64,000 nt of DNA from Bidens hawaiensis (GCA_021521415.1 JAIQDT010010013.1:1-64000), one strand, 5' to 3'. Positions 22,141-34,045 are shown, counted from the first letter of the stretch. The notes: generated from the letters alone by a model not told the origin. Numbers and translations: made by a program.

Positions 22141-22154
22141 GGACTGGGGGGACT
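22141..22154 (+). other. Polypurine tract of the Tat element
   Basis: GGACTGGGGGGACT immediately precedes the TG of the right LTR. A purine-rich stretch here primes plus-strand DNA synthesis. Confidence 0.7.
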
Positions 22155-23173
22155 TGAAGAGGTAGGTCCCAGCAGAGACCAGTTGGTCCCGCAAGACTCA
22201 CCTTGAACAGGGACGTCTGCGCAAAGGCCATCTGCTCCCGCAGGACCCACCATGCTCATAGGATCTTACGCGCAGTACACAAGCTGAACACGCAGGGAAA
22301 GCCTCCCAATGGTGAAGTACCCCGCCTGTTCCCGCAGTTGCGGATACAAGCCATCAGGGAAGGCTACCCGCAGACAGCAGGGCTACACGCACAAGACACT
22401 AGCTACTTCAGTAGTCACATGAAGGAATGAGCAAGGCGGGAACAATCCCGCCTAAATGAGCCAGTCTGATTCTGAAAGATCTTTTGTACCATACCTACCA
22501 AGGTATGGATAGGACAGACGATCTGACCAGAACAGCCCATGAGCCAATCACAGGGTGACAGCTCATCGACAACAGGGCGAGGAGGAGCACCCTCTAGTAC
22601 TGTTTGTCACTATTAGCCGCTGCCTACTCACCAACCCTTACTGAGGAGCATGCGCGGCCTATAGTTGGTGGAATAGTGTTACTGTTGGCCGTAACCTATT
22701 CACCAACCAGCATGGCCTGCGTACAATCCACAGTAAGTGGGACGTGCATAATCTACAGTTGGTGGAATAGTGCAGCCGACTTTGTTACTGTTGGCCGTAA
22801 CCTACCCATCAACCAGTATGGCCTGTGCATAGTCCACTGTTGGTTGAACAGGAATACTATTTAGCCGGCTGTACCTTCTTGGAAACCTACCTTCGGCTAT
22901 AAATACTCCAATATCTTGGAATGGTAAGATCATCTACTATCCAGTTATCTAGCAATCTCTTAATATACACTTATATTCAGAGCAACCTAGTCTGATTCTC
23001 ACGCCGGAGGATGGTCACAAGGAGGAACTCCCCCCTTCTCAGTGACGAGCTTACGGTGTTTGTTTTGCAGGTCTCCTGAAGAACAGCCTTCTCAGTTAGA
23101 CCTCATCCGTGGGAAACATTACTTAACCCCCAGATTATCTATAATCTGTACCGGGTCACCTAGTGTTTCTTCA
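22155..23173 (+). repeat. 3' LTR of the Tat element
   Basis: Same length as the left LTR with four transitions (22254, 22809, 22862, 23011). It is followed directly by the CTACC duplication (23174-23178). Confidence 0.95.
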
Positions 23174-24677
23174 CTACCCTTCCAATTTCCATTCCACCCA
23201 TTGCTTACTTATGTCCTTTTTGGTCATTTAAATCACTAAATTAAACCAAACACTTTTTAAACAACAACTTATTGTCTTATGTTAATTCAAACACTTTTTT
23301 AGAAACTTGTTATTCAAAAGCCATAAGACCTTTTCAACTTATCACAAAAATATATTTTTACCTTACCCTCACATCAAACTCGATGTAAAGTTCAAAGATA
23401 TGTTTGCTAAGGCAAGAGAGGTGGCTACCCATTCCACATAAATCCCATAATACAATGTTATTTAAATTAATATAGAAAACACTCCATTCACCTCTTGCCC
23501 TTTCTATCATAAAAACGGTTTAAAATACATGTACCATAATAATCACTTCACCTATACTAAACTATACATGATTTCATCATCTTTCCCAAGTTTTTACACA
23601 GATTCAAGTTATTGGTTATGAAGATAAACCTCAACTTCTGACTTCGGCAAATTGTTCATTCTCTCAGAGGTACCTGTTTTCACACATTTTCTTATTCAAT
23701 CATATAGTAATTATTAATTATGCATTGTTATTATATATGTTCCTAAGTTGTTAATGACTATCCATTTACTGTTTGTATTGGATGATTTTTAGGGTGTAGT
23801 GTGTGTATGCACGCCAGGTGTTCGATGTTTTGTCTCACTTGTATTTGTTTTTACTGATTATCCCAATGTCAAATTGATACCCTTTTCAGTATCATTTGTT
23901 CTTGTAGAGTGTCTCTTCTTATGAATTTTTGCTCAAATGATAGTTTTCATATACCGAATATGGTGATCTAGGTTACTTTTAGTCTATCAGATAAGCAAGC
24001 AGGCTGTAAGTTTAAACATTTAGCTAAAGTGCCAATTCCTTTCAAAAGCATCATAGTTCTTGTCAACCTTGTTCTGCATATTTCACTTGTAATAAGTATA
24101 CCGTGCCCCGAGTATTGTTAATGAAATACAGAATGGCCAATAATTTATTTCCTGATATCTAAGCAACACGTTTTTTTAAAGTCTTTTGTCAATTATTCAA
24201 TATATGTGGCCGTCTTAGTCGCTTAAATTCAAACCCTGTCTTTATCATTTCAATTTCTGGAATGTGAGCCCATCAAGTTTGACACCATTTATTGAATGAT
24301 TAAGTTGTTTCGGGGGGACAATTCGGTCTTGTTTTTTTTTAAAGTAAACTCCAAATTTGTGAGGACAACCTTAAACAGAATCTTATTGTTTATTTTTTGA
24401 ATCACTCTTTAAAAGATTACTCAACTACTTATTTTTCACATCATTTTTCTTACACTAAACTCATAATAATGTCAATCGATCTTGGCTTTTTAATTGCTAC
24501 ATAATTAAATTCTGACATGTAACATGTCATTAAGGCCTCTAGAAGCATGCTCAAAGGGTTGTTACATAATTCTTAGAAATCAATTTGTACATGAAAGGAG
24601 TGATACAATCACACCACTATTTTCATCAAATGACAAAATTTGAACCAAAATTTGTGACCTTCACCAGAAAAGTTATA
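23174..24677. other. Intergenic region between the Tat element and the kinase cluster
   Basis: The first ~200 bp is the right half of the pre-insertion site, with aaacactttt and cataagacctttt motifs echoing those left of the element. After that it is AT-rich DNA in which I recognise no gene, RNA gene or repeat. The last ~100 bp should hold the 3' untranslated region of the first kinase. Confidence 0.45.
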
Positions 24678-27245
24678 TCAGCCTCCTGTTGGCTGTGATA
24701 TCTCCGTCAAAGTGCCGGTAGATGACGTGCCATGTCTTATTGCCACTCCAGTTGAACCCAATAACTCGTATTCCTCGATTGTGATTGGCGTTGATCGCAT
24801 GCTGAGTAGGAGCTGTCGACTTTCTAATTCTACCTCGCCAACCATGTCACCCATTTTCTCAGCATCTTCATGCAGTTGCAATGCAAACTCTAGTCCCCAA
24901 ACCACATCATCCATAGACGGGCGTGCAATTCCTTCCTTATTCAAGCAACGATATGCCACCTCACCAAACTTAGCTAAACACTTCGGGGTAATCTCACCAA
25001 TTAGGTTGTGATCGATTATCTCATTTAGGGTTCCATTCCGATAACAAGATTTCCCCAATTCTGCAAGATTCACTTGTTCATCAGGTAACGCTAGATTGAT
25101 AACAGGTCTTGCACACAGCACTTCAAGCAAAACAACTCCAAACGAGTACACATCAGACTTGTCAGTGATTTGTTTCCTCCGATAATATTCAGGATCCACA
25201 TACCCGATGGTACCCTTCACCATTGTGCTAACATGGCCTTCCGTTTGGTCTTTAGGGCCTAGCTTTGACAATCCAAAATCGGACAACTTAGCAACCCAAT
25301 TTTCATCCAGTAAGATATTTGTGGACTTGACATCCCGATGAATTATTGCACGGTTTGCACCCATGTGAAGATACTGCAACCCTTTGGCTGCACCTATGCA
25401 AATATGAAGACGTCTTTTCCATGACAAAGGAGGGTTGTTTTTCTTATATAGATGCTCTCGTAGTGTTCCGTTTGACATGTATTCATACACCAGTATCATC
25501 TCGCCCTCATCATCACAGTATCCAATCAAGGACACTAGTTGTACATGGCGTAGTTTTGATAGAAAACCTATTTCTGTTCTGAATTCACGAAAACCTTGTT
25601 TGGATGATGAGTTGAGTCGTTTGATTGCAACAACGGTTCTAGCATTGTCAATGTACCCTTTGTACACTGTACCAAACCCTCCTCTTCCTATAACACATCC
25701 ATCATCAAATTCACAAGTAGCAACTTTCAATTCCATAAGTGAAAAACGACGACATCGATCTAACGGCAATGATGGATCACAAGTCTCAGTAGATTTGTCT
25801 GGCTTGCCAAAGTGTTTGACACGTGTTCTCTGGAACATTACAAGAACTAAAACAGTCAACAAGACTAACCCTCCACCAACACCACCAATTACGGGAGCAT
25901 AAGACATGGTTTTCTTTGTGTTCTGTATTGTGGGAGTTGCAGGCCTTGGCTGTGGGTATTCACTACTAACATTCGGGTTTGGGCTAGCAAGACTACCGTC
26001 CATGCTCAACTTAAAGACTTCCAAACCATTTAAATAAGCATCACGATATAGTTCAGAACGGTGATTAGGATGCATCCCGAGCCACAAATCCTGCTTGCCA
26101 CTGCTGCCATCGGGGTCGTGAATAAACACAACATAATCCTTGAATACAGGATACCCACTACCTCGTGTTAAGTAGAATAGATCAATTTCATCATCAGCGG
26201 TTTGATTATTAATGAAGATTTTAAAAATCACCTGACTACTTTTATTATACTGTGGTATAATGTTGCAAAAGTGGAGCCTGAGATGGTAAAAAAACCCAGA
26301 ATCTACTGGAAGTATCCAGGTCAGATTGTACTTGTCAGACTGCTTGCCCATACTCCTTTGGGTCCGATAAACTAGCTCAGGTGCAGTATAATTTGGCGTG
26401 TATATGGTATACGTAATCTGCTCTAGCCGATCATATACAGGTGTCAACCCAATTGCTGCTGAGTATATATATCGATTATCTTGTTCCCATGATCGGTACA
26501 TACCAGTATCTTCTGTATTTGATATATGCCCCCCACCCATGTTTAACCTGTATATATTTTCAAGAGCCGTGTCGTTATTGATAACAGGTGCTGTAGTTAT
26601 CCCAACTGGTTTCAGGTTCTTAGAGTTGAAGTAGAGAGTTTCCGGCATTGAAACGATTTCAATACCGTTGATGAAGGCATATGAGCTGGGTGAAGGTGTA
26701 AAGGTAACGTTAAGGATTTGTGTATCTTTTACATATATGATAAATTCTTTGACAAAGTTAGGAACCCGGACTCCTCCATTGGATTGGGTGGTTGCCAGAA
26801 AGGATGCGGTTAGGAAAGCACTGAAGTTGGTTAAGAGGGAGTAGCCATTGGATGATACCGAGAAATAAGATTGGTTTGGGTTGAGGCCAGAATAGGTGGC
26901 GGGATAGAAATATAGGCGGAGGAATTTAGGCCCTTCAGAGACTGGAAATGTGTAGGTGAATGAAGACGTGTTAAATATTCGGGCGGTGTAGTAAGGTGTT
27001 TGGGGGACCGAAGGGTCTCGTTGAAGCGGGGTGGAAGAAAATGAGTTGGTGATTATGTTGGAGGGTATAAAGGTGGGACTTTCGTCGCTGTCCCATATCT
27101 GGTTAGAATTCGTGGTGGTGGTGGAGGAACCACAGTCAACGAGGTAGTAGTCGGTGGCGTTGTATGGTTGGGTGGCGGCGACTGTGGTGGTGATGGTAGA
27201 GGAGAAGAGGAGCAAAGAAAAGAGCGGTAAAGTGAAGGAAAGCAT
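24678..27245 (-). CDS. CrRLK1L (FERONIA-type) receptor-like kinase, intact
   Basis: A single-exon 855-residue protein, as is usual for this family. Residues 1-23 form a signal peptide. An N-glycosylation-rich malectin-like ectodomain covers about 28-415 (DTGMYRSW, APELVYRTQRSMG, RLHFCNI). A transmembrane helix lies near 449-470 with RTRVK as stop-transfer. The kinase is about 515-790 with GRGGFG at 520-525, K542, HRD at 636-638, DFG at 656-658 and DPE at 684-686, so it is an active-type RD kinase. CrRLK1L proteins sit in the plasma membrane, sense cell-wall state and bind RALF peptides; the ligand of this one is unknown. It is the most diverged member of the local cluster. The ATG at 27245 directly precedes the signal peptide. 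Confidence 0.93.
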   Translation of the reverse strand: MLSFTLPLFSLLLFSSTITTTVAATQPYNATDYYLVDCGSSTTTTNSNQIWDSDESPTFIPSNIITNSFSSTPLQRDPSVPQTPYYTARIFNTSSFTYTFPVSEGPKFLRLYFYPATYSGLNPNQSYFSVSSNGYSLLTNFSAFLTASFLATTQSNGGVRVPNFVKEFIIYVKDTQILNVTFTPSPSSYAFINGIEIVSMPETLYFNSKNLKPVGITTAPVINNDTALENIYRLNMGGGHISNTEDTGMYRSWEQDNRYIYSAAIGLTPVYDRLEQITYTIYTPNYTAPELVYRTQRSMGKQSDKYNLTWILPVDSGFFYHLRLHFCNIIPQYNKSSQVIFKIFINNQTADDEIDLFYLTRGSGYPVFKDYVVFIHDPDGSSGKQDLWLGMHPNHRSELYRDAYLNGLEVFKLSMDGSLASPNPNVSSEYPQPRPATPTIQNTKKTMSYAPVIGGVGGGLVLLTVLVLVMFQRTRVKHFGKPDKSTETCDPSLPLDRCRRFSLMELKVATCEFDDGCVIGRGGFGTVYKGYIDNARTVVAIKRLNSSSKQGFREFRTEIGFLSKLRHVQLVSLIGYCDDEGEMILVYEYMSNGTLREHLYKKNNPPLSWKRRLHICIGAAKGLQYLHMGANRAIIHRDVKSTNILLDENWVAKLSDFGLSKLGPKDQTEGHVSTMVKGTIGYVDPEYYRRKQITDKSDVYSFGVVLLEVLCARPVINLALPDEQVNLAELGKSCYRNGTLNEIIDHNLIGEITPKCLAKFGEVAYRCLNKEGIARPSMDDVVWGLEFALQLHEDAEKMGDMVGEVELESRQLLLSMRSTPITIEEYELLGSTGVAIRHGTSSTGTLTEISQPTGG

Positions 27246-27278
27246 AATGCTAGTTACTTTCTTGTTGGTTGGTGTGGC

Positions 27279-27288
27279 AATATAAATA
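27279..27288 (-). promoter_or_regulatory. Possible TATA box of the first receptor kinase
   Basis: The minus strand reads CCTATTTATATT about 35-40 bp before the ATG at 27245. The distance is short and would give a very short leader, so this is tentative. Confidence 0.35.
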
Positions 27289-28983
27289 GGAATTTATTTA
27301 TTTATTTATTTTTATAAAGTATATATCATAATGATAGTTAGTAGTTACGGTTGAAACTTACAAGTGAAAGGATTGGGTGGTTGACTTGAAAAGTCTGCTT
27401 AAGTCTTGCTACTGGCCAATAGGAGTAATCTAGTGATTAATATAATAATAATGTCTTGTGCAATAGCCAATAGGAGTTGTCATTTAAATTCACATAATGT
27501 AAAACACATGTGTCATTAGAACTACCTGCAAAAGTGCGAAGTTGCTTTTGTAGATTTTTTTTGATGAATTTATTATTTTTTAATTAAAAAAATATATTTT
27601 AATTTAGTTTGAAGTGGACTAATAACTGATTTTTAGACAATAAAAGTAGTTTATAGTTTATACACTAGTTTATGTTTTTTGACACTAAGTGACGTGCACA
27701 CGATGGCTATGAGCAGATTCACTTAATTTTAATGATTTAGCAACTTCTACCGTATTTGAACTTGTCAATGCTATTTTGGATCCTTTAGGTTGCTGTTGGT
27801 ACTATTTAGCTGCGTTGTTTTCAGTGTGCTGGGATTTTTTTCTTTAATAATTAGGATGAATTCGGATTAACCCAAATTAAACCAAATTCAAATAAGTTGA
27901 ATTCTAATTTGAATTCATTTTTAAAAAAATTCAAACTTGAGTAACTGGAAAACCGACCCAAACATCCATACTTTATATTACTTTCATGATATTTTTTTTT
28001 AATAATGTTAAATATATTGCATATGTGAGGAAACATAGTTATGGCATACCAAGTTTGACCTGTTGACTGCTTTTTTATTTTTTTTATTATTGTGAATGGA
28101 TGTCCCTTTAAGTTTTAAGAAAAAGGAAAAATAAAACCTCTCCTCTCTCTACCGTACACTGCCTACTTTTCAAAGTTCAAACCCCAGTTTTGTCTTTTTA
28201 TGTTTCTGGTAAAGAACTAATGTTATGAGATTTGACGAGAATGAATCTAGGATTATTGGATTGGACATTTAGGCTTTAAAATAGGATGAATTGGGCTTGT
28301 TTTGTTGACATCAAATAATATTAAACATAGTATTTTACCCTAAAGCAAGTTTCTTTGTATTTTCGTCTTTGTTGTATATTTTCATATGTTAGCAAAAGAA
28401 AGAATAGATATAGAAGAGGAATTGTTCTCAACTTTCGCAATTCACCTTCAACATTTTGTTAAGTACAACATCTATCAAATAACATTCAAACATTGTTTAG
28501 TTAGTTGTTGGTTACAGTTACGCCCCTTTAAGCTCTGCTTATTGACAATTGACACCTAAGAATCATTCTATTTATTTAACCCATAACATTCACTGTTAGT
28601 TTATTTGTAAATCCTGTCCCATTTTCTAGGTTAGAATTTTGTACTCTCAAACGGTAAGCAACCGAAAAAATCTCTCACTTGAGAACAATTAGTGGTAATC
28701 CGAGCAGATAAAATGCTAATTACTACAAAAACATAACCAGGGTTTGGTGTTAGTTTAGGCCTTAGGGACATAACACAAATGATTTCACTTGTATGAAAGT
28801 TTACTTGTTACATGGCCACTATTATACATTTATACATAAATAACTGGAGGAAAGGAGTCACGCAAATTACATTTAACTTTATCACTATTCTACTAATGCA
28901 ATCATCAAAATCAAAATTATAGAGATAAACACTTGACTGATAATTAAAAAACTAAAAGGAAATCCCATATCCCAACTGTCAAA
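27289..28983. other. Intergenic region between the first and second kinases
   Basis: No gene is seen. The part 28040-28980 is related to 33095-33300 plus 34046-34500, the flank downstream of the third kinase: shared text includes gaattgggcttgttttg, accctaa...gtttctttg and cgagcagataaaa. It is therefore part of the duplicated kinase unit. The rest is AT-rich and unremarkable. Confidence 0.6.
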
Positions 28984-31567
28984 TCATCTTCCAGTTGGTT
29001 TCAGAATCTCGGAGAAAACTGTATCAGACTTGAACCCTTCATTGCTGCTACTAATCGATGACATGGCATTTCTTACCGTGCTTGATCTTGATAACACATC
29101 ATCGTCTGTTGTTGTCTCTTGCAACACAAACGGAGGTTCTTGATTTTCAAACATGGCTTCACCAACCGTGTTCTCAGAGGCTTCTTGTAGCTCCAATGCA
29201 AACTCTAGCCCCCAAACCACTTCATCCATGGCTGGCCTTTCACTTCCTTGCTCTTTCAAACAACTAAACGCCACATCTCCAAACTGCCTTAAACAATCAA
29301 ATGCAATCACACTTAGTTTTGGATCAATTATTTTGTTTAGGGTCCCCGCCCGATAACAAGACTTCCCCCACTCTGTCAGACTCACTTGTTCGTCTGACAA
29401 CCCTTGAATGATAACAGGCCGTGCACACAACACTTCAAGCAGAACAACTCCAAATGAGTACACATCAGATTTCTCCGTGAGTTGTTGGTTTCGGTAATAT
29501 TCTGGATCCACATACCCGACACTACCCTTTACCACCGTGCTAACATGATTTTGTGCTTCGTCTCTAGGGCCTAGCTTTGACAAACCAAAATCAGCCACCT
29601 TAGCAACCCAGTTTTCATCCAGTAAGATATTTGTGGACTTGACATCTCGATGAATTATTGCACGTTTTGCACACGTGTGGAGATACTGTAACCCTTTGGC
29701 TGCACATCTGGAGACGTCTTTTCCATGGCAGAGGAGGCTTGTTTGTTTTGTAAAGATGTTCCCTTAGAGTCCCATGAGGCATGTAATCATAGACCAATAT
29801 CATCTCTCCCTCATCTTCACAATATCCAATCAGGGACACTAATTGGACATGGCGTAGGTTAGACAACATCCCTATTTCCGTGTGGAATTCTTTAAAACCT
29901 TGATTGGATGATTTATTGAGCCGTTTGATTGCAACAACGGTTGCAGCACTGCCGATGTACCCTTTGTACACTTTACCAAACCCTCCGTTACCTATGACAA
30001 AATCTTCGTTAAACTCATTAGTAGCTGTTCTCATGTCTGTAAGTGAAAAACGGCGGCATCTATCTGACGGCAGTGTTGAATGTGAAGGCTTTGATTCTCT
30101 ATATGCTCGGTCGTATACTGACTTGTCCTCGGCCGCACCATAGCGTTTGACTCGCCTTCGTTGATGTAAAACGAGAACTATAAAAGAGAACAAGACTAAC
30201 ACTGCTCCAATACCTCCAGTTATCATGGCATATTGAGGTTTTTTCTTGTTCCTTTTTCCAGTAGTTGTCTGCCCTGTTGGTAGGGTTATTGAACTAAGTT
30301 CCGGGTTTGGGCTAGCAAGACTATTGTCTGTGCTCAACTTGAAGGCTTCCAAACCGTTCAAATAAGCATCTTTGTATAGCTCAGCATAGGGACTAGGATG
30401 CATCGCGACCCATAAATCTTGCTTGCCTCTACTGCCATCGTCGTCATTGACTAACACAACGTAGTCCTTGAATACAGGATACCCGCTATCACGAGTTAAG
30501 TCTAACAAATCAATTTCACTGTCAGCAGTTTGATTATTAATGAAGATTTTGAAAATCACCTGACTTCTTTTATTGTATTGTGGTATAATGTTGCAAAAAT
30601 GGAGCCTCAGATAGTATAAAAACCCAGAATCTATGGGAAGTATCCAAGTCAGATTGTATGTCATAGACATATTTCCCATACTCCTTTGGGTTCGATAAAC
30701 TAGCTCAGGTGCAGTATAATTTGGTGTCTCGCTGGTATATATAATCGGCTTCAGTGCATCATAAATAGGCGTCAATCCATATGCTGCTCCGTATATGTGG
30801 CTATCATCTGGATCCCATGACCGGTACATACCGGTATCTTGAGTAGCAGATATATATCCACCACCCACGTTTAACCTGTAAATATTCTCAAGCGCCTGGT
30901 CATTAGTAACATCAGGTGCTGTAGTCATACCAACAGGTTTCAGGTTCTTAGAGTTGTAGTAGAGATCTTTCGGCATTGAAACGATTTGAATACCGTTGAT
31001 GAAGGCATATGAGTTGGGTTCGGGTGTAAAGGTAACATTTAGGATTGGTGTATCTTTTACATAGATGATGAATTCTTTGACAAAGTTGGGAACACGGACT
31101 CCTGCATCGGATCCGGTGGTTGCCAGATGCAAGGCAGTTAGGAAAGCACTGAAGTTGGTTAAGAGAGAGTAGTCATTGGATGTGACTGAGAAGAAAGATT
31201 GGCCTGGTTTGAGCTCTGAGTAGGTGGCAGGATAGAAATATAGGCGGAGGAATTTGGGGCCTTGGGAGACTGGAAATTTGTAGGTGAACGAAGAAGCGTT
31301 AAAAATTCTAGCAGAAGTATAAGGTGGATTTTGGGAAATCGAAGAATCTGTGTAGTTAGGGGTGGATGAAAACGAAGTAGTATTGATGTTGGAAGGCATG
31401 TATATGGAATTCTGATCACCATCCCATACCGGGTCAGAAGTGGTGGTGGAGGAGGATGAACTACAGTCGAGAAAGAAGCGGTCGGTAGCGTTATATGGTT
31501 TTGCAATGGTGGTGGTGGCAGCGAAGAGTAGAACCACAGAAAAGAAGGCGAATCTGAAGGTGAACAT
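28984..31567 (-). pseudogene. CrRLK1L receptor-like kinase disrupted by an 8-bp deletion
   Basis: From the ATG at 31567 a normal protein is read: signal peptide, malectin-like ectodomain, transmembrane helix and kinase N-lobe with GNGGFG and VAIK. Near 29700-29710 eight bases present in the sibling genes (the codons after RRLQ-C) are missing. The frame shifts and ends at 29615, before the HRD and DFG motifs. Beyond the deletion the original frame is clean to 28984 and still encodes HRDVKSTN, DFGLSK, DPEYY and the family C-tail. The lesion therefore looks recent and single. As it stands it could give only a membrane receptor with half a kinase domain. Confidence 0.88.
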
Positions 31568-31601
31568 GGTGATTGAAGTTGTATGATTGCTTGAATAATC
31601 A

Positions 31602-31721
31602 TACTACGTAGTGGGTTAAGAAACCATAGGAGCTTGTCTGCTCGCTTAATTCTAGAGTAGACTTGGAAATTAAGTCTTCTCCAAGAAATTTAGAATAATT
31701 CCACATTTACTACGTAGTGGG
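31602..31721. promoter_or_regulatory. Duplicated palindromic site upstream of the second kinase
   Basis: TACTACGTAGTGGG occurs at 31602-31615 and 31708-31721, 106 bp apart. It contains the palindrome ACTACGTAGT with a TACGTA core of the kind bound by plant bZIP factors. It lies 35-155 bp upstream of the ATG at 31567. Binding is inference. Confidence 0.4.
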
Positions 31722-31854
31722 ATAGTAGTATTAATGACGAAAACAAAATCCATTTGAATGAGTCAGTCAATAAGGGTTGCATGGCTGTGGAGTGAACTGA
31801 CCCTACCACTTACATAACAAAACTACACTATATAGATGGCATTAAAGGTTCTTT

Positions 31855-32090
31855 CAAAGGCGCGTTAACCGGCGTTGAGCGCGTTAACCTACGCCGCACG
31901 AGTTAACCGACGTTGAATGTGTTAATCGTTGTCGAATGTTTAATCAATAATGTACGTCTGATGCGTTAACCTGCATTGGACGTCAGACACATTAACCGGC
32001 GTCAAACGCGTTATCAGCACTGGATGCATTAAAATACGTCAACCTATGCCGGACATGTAAACGGGCACCGGGCGCGTTAAGTGTTACCTG
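31855..32090. repeat. Degenerate GTTAAC/GCG satellite-like patch
   Basis: About a dozen imperfect units of the form gcgttaaccggcgtcggac, spaced near 19-20 bp, in otherwise AT-rich DNA (examples: gcgcgttaaccggcgttg, gcgttaacctgcattgg, cattaaccggcgtcaa). No frame is maintained. It is much richer in CG dinucleotides than its surroundings. Confidence 0.55.
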
Positions 32091-33290
32091 ATTCATAATC
32101 AGCTCCAAACACGTTAAAAACGGAATTCCTATTCCAATTCATTTGCTAACAAAACACATAGAAAATGGAATTGAAATCCAATTCCATCGATTTTGCAAAC
32201 TAAACACGCCCTTAGGGTGATGAAAGTGGTTTTGGGAAGGGGTGGTTCAGGATGGATTTCTAATCGGCACCGAAGAGGACGGGATGGTGTTTCCGCACAT
32301 CTTTCACCATCCTTCCCACTCCAACCCCTCGGTACTAGTTTGTTCTTTCATGGATTCAGGGTGGCTATCCCCGATCAGGATGATTTTTCATTAGGTATTG
32401 AAGGGGCCTGGGTGATGTTCCCCACTACACTTAACGCGCTTAGTTGACACTTGACAGTCTTGACACTAAAGTCCCCGACAAAAGTATCAAATTCGAAAAC
32501 ATGAAATACTTCGTGCGAGTGATTGAGCGAAACAAGTGCCATACTCTAAATATCCGGTGAGGAGTTTTGAGGTGGGCACGCGCGAGTAAACATATGATTT
32601 CTAGTTACGTTATTCAACCTTTGTGGTCTAATTCTTGAGGACAAGAATTGTCTTCTTGGTGGAGTATTGCTATAAAGAGGTGCACAAAATTGGGTTTTGG
32701 TCCCAAACTGCTTCGGTTTGAAAACCGATTCAGTTTCGGTCAAAGAAAGTCTAAATCGTTTCTCGAGCTGGTTCGGATGTGCACCTCCAATGTTACATAC
32801 TTGTATGCTGTATTGTAATTCGAATAAATAATTCAGACTTAACTTTAATGTTAGCAATAACAACTAACTACTCACCTGAAAGTTAAACAATGTACTTAAG
32901 CGGGATTTAGCCATTAATGAAGGCATGCACACAATGAGCTATTAGCTTTCTCTCTCTGAATCCTATCTTTTCAATTCTTCCACATAACATTTTCAATTAA
33001 CTTATAGGGTATAATTAACTAATATATTTCATACACAAAGAAAAACATATGTTTAATAATGTTAAAAGAGTATTATCCATGAGAGGAGACATCACTTCAT
33101 ATGGTACCAAGCTTTCTTCCCACTTCCAGATGCTGCCTTTGCTTACTAGCCTAATTTTCAGACCCCTGTTTTGTCTTTTCATTTTTTTTGTAAAGAAAGA
33201 ATGTTGTTATCGAATTTGACGAGGTCACGAGTATGAAGTCAGGATTACGTTCAGGTTTTAGGAAAAATATGAATTGGGCTTGTTTTGATG
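32091..33290. other. Intergenic region between the second and third kinase units
   Basis: No gene is recognised. The segment 32090-32215 has aattccaattcc...gcaaactaaacacgcccttag motifs that look like an end of a small DNA transposon, but I cannot find the partner end. From about 33095 the sequence is homologous to the flank downstream of the second kinase. Confidence 0.4.
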
Positions 33291-33306
33291 ACATCTAAAT
33301 CATCAT

Positions 33307-33681
33307 CATCATCATCATCATCATCGTACTCAGTATATCCCACCAATAGCAAAGCTATGGTAGGGTAAGATGTAGACAGCCTTACCTCTGCCCCGTAGGA
33401 ATAGAGAGGCTGCTTCCGGTGAGACCCCCATGGTAGTTTTGCATCAAGCCTTGGACATAAGGCACATAACACTCAACCATTGGGATACCGGCCAATTGGT
33501 GCATGTACCCTTGTCTTTCGGCTATCAACGCTACCACATGATGCCTGATTAACCTTCCGCCACTTTTAACGTTATTTTCACGAGATTAGTAAAATAACGT
33601 CAAAATTAGTGCAATTTCACTTTAGCCCACCTGAGGGTTCACACATATATACATTATATGCGCGCACCCAAGGAGGGCATA
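33307..33681 (-). mobile_element. LINE/SINE-type retroposon with a (GAT)n tail
   Basis: Flanked by a 16-bp near-perfect direct repeat, ACATCTAAATCATCAT at 33291-33306 and ACATTTAAATCATCAT at 33682-33697. Read on minus it ends in a GAT trinucleotide run, the tail expected of target-primed retroposons such as RTE-type LINEs or the SINEs they move. The interior (ttacctctgccccgtagg...gaatagagaggctgcttcc) resembles a repeat common in asterid genomes. It encodes nothing here. The homologous flank of the second kinase lacks it. Confidence 0.65.
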
Positions 33682-33717
33682 ACATTTAAATCATCATGTA
33701 GAACATAATATGTTACC

Positions 33718-34045
33718 TGTTGAAGGGTCGGTTATTGGGGTCGAGATCAGTCTTCAGAACCGTGCGAGTCGGATCTATCCCTTCCTGGTTCTTGCTTTGA
33801 TCTGCAATATATAGGAAACCAGTTAGAAGGTGTCTGAACTAGAGTCTTGGGACCACCCTTCGGTGGTCAAGTTAGTATCAGTATATTTAAGTGTATAACA
33901 ATCATGTTTGTTTATAGAGGGTAGGTAGGGAGAGGTGGTGGAGAGGAAGGGTTAGTCTCCTTTTATAGGAGGGAGTGTGGGCCATACTGGGTCCAGTGGG
34001 TCAGATCATATCCGGGCCTAAGCACGATCCGGGCGTATGCCATCA
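33718..34045 (-). mobile_element. Solo LTR (328 bp) downstream of the third kinase
   Basis: The minus strand begins TGATGGCATACG and ends CCCTTCAACA; TACC flanks it on both sides (33714-33717 and 34046-34049). A TATAAAA box occurs near 33967-33961. The flank of the second kinase at 28331 reads straight through the corresponding site (ttttaccctaaag), acting as an empty site. No internal region remains, so two LTRs probably recombined. Confidence 0.65.

Larger units (their letters stand above)
10708..23173 (+). mobile_element. Complete Ty3/Gypsy Tat-lineage LTR retrotransposon with an antisense additional gene
   Basis: The element is 12,466 bp, bounded by two 1019-bp LTRs and a CTACC duplication. 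The order is 5' LTR, primer binding site, gag-pol (11787-17135), tandem repeats, an antisense spliced gene (20997-18000), more tandem repeats, polypurine tract and 3' LTR. The Tat lineage is shown by two RNase H domains in tandem before integrase and by a long extra region behind pol. The LTRs differ at only four positions (10807, 11362, 11415 and 11564 in left-LTR coordinates), all transitions, so insertion is recent. Gag-pol is uninterrupted, so the element may still be competent. Confidence 0.95.

Noticed and set aside
33251..33472. Minus-strand frame with a poly-Asp stretch
   Set aside because: The Asp run is the GAT tail of the retroposon and the rest is its non-coding body.
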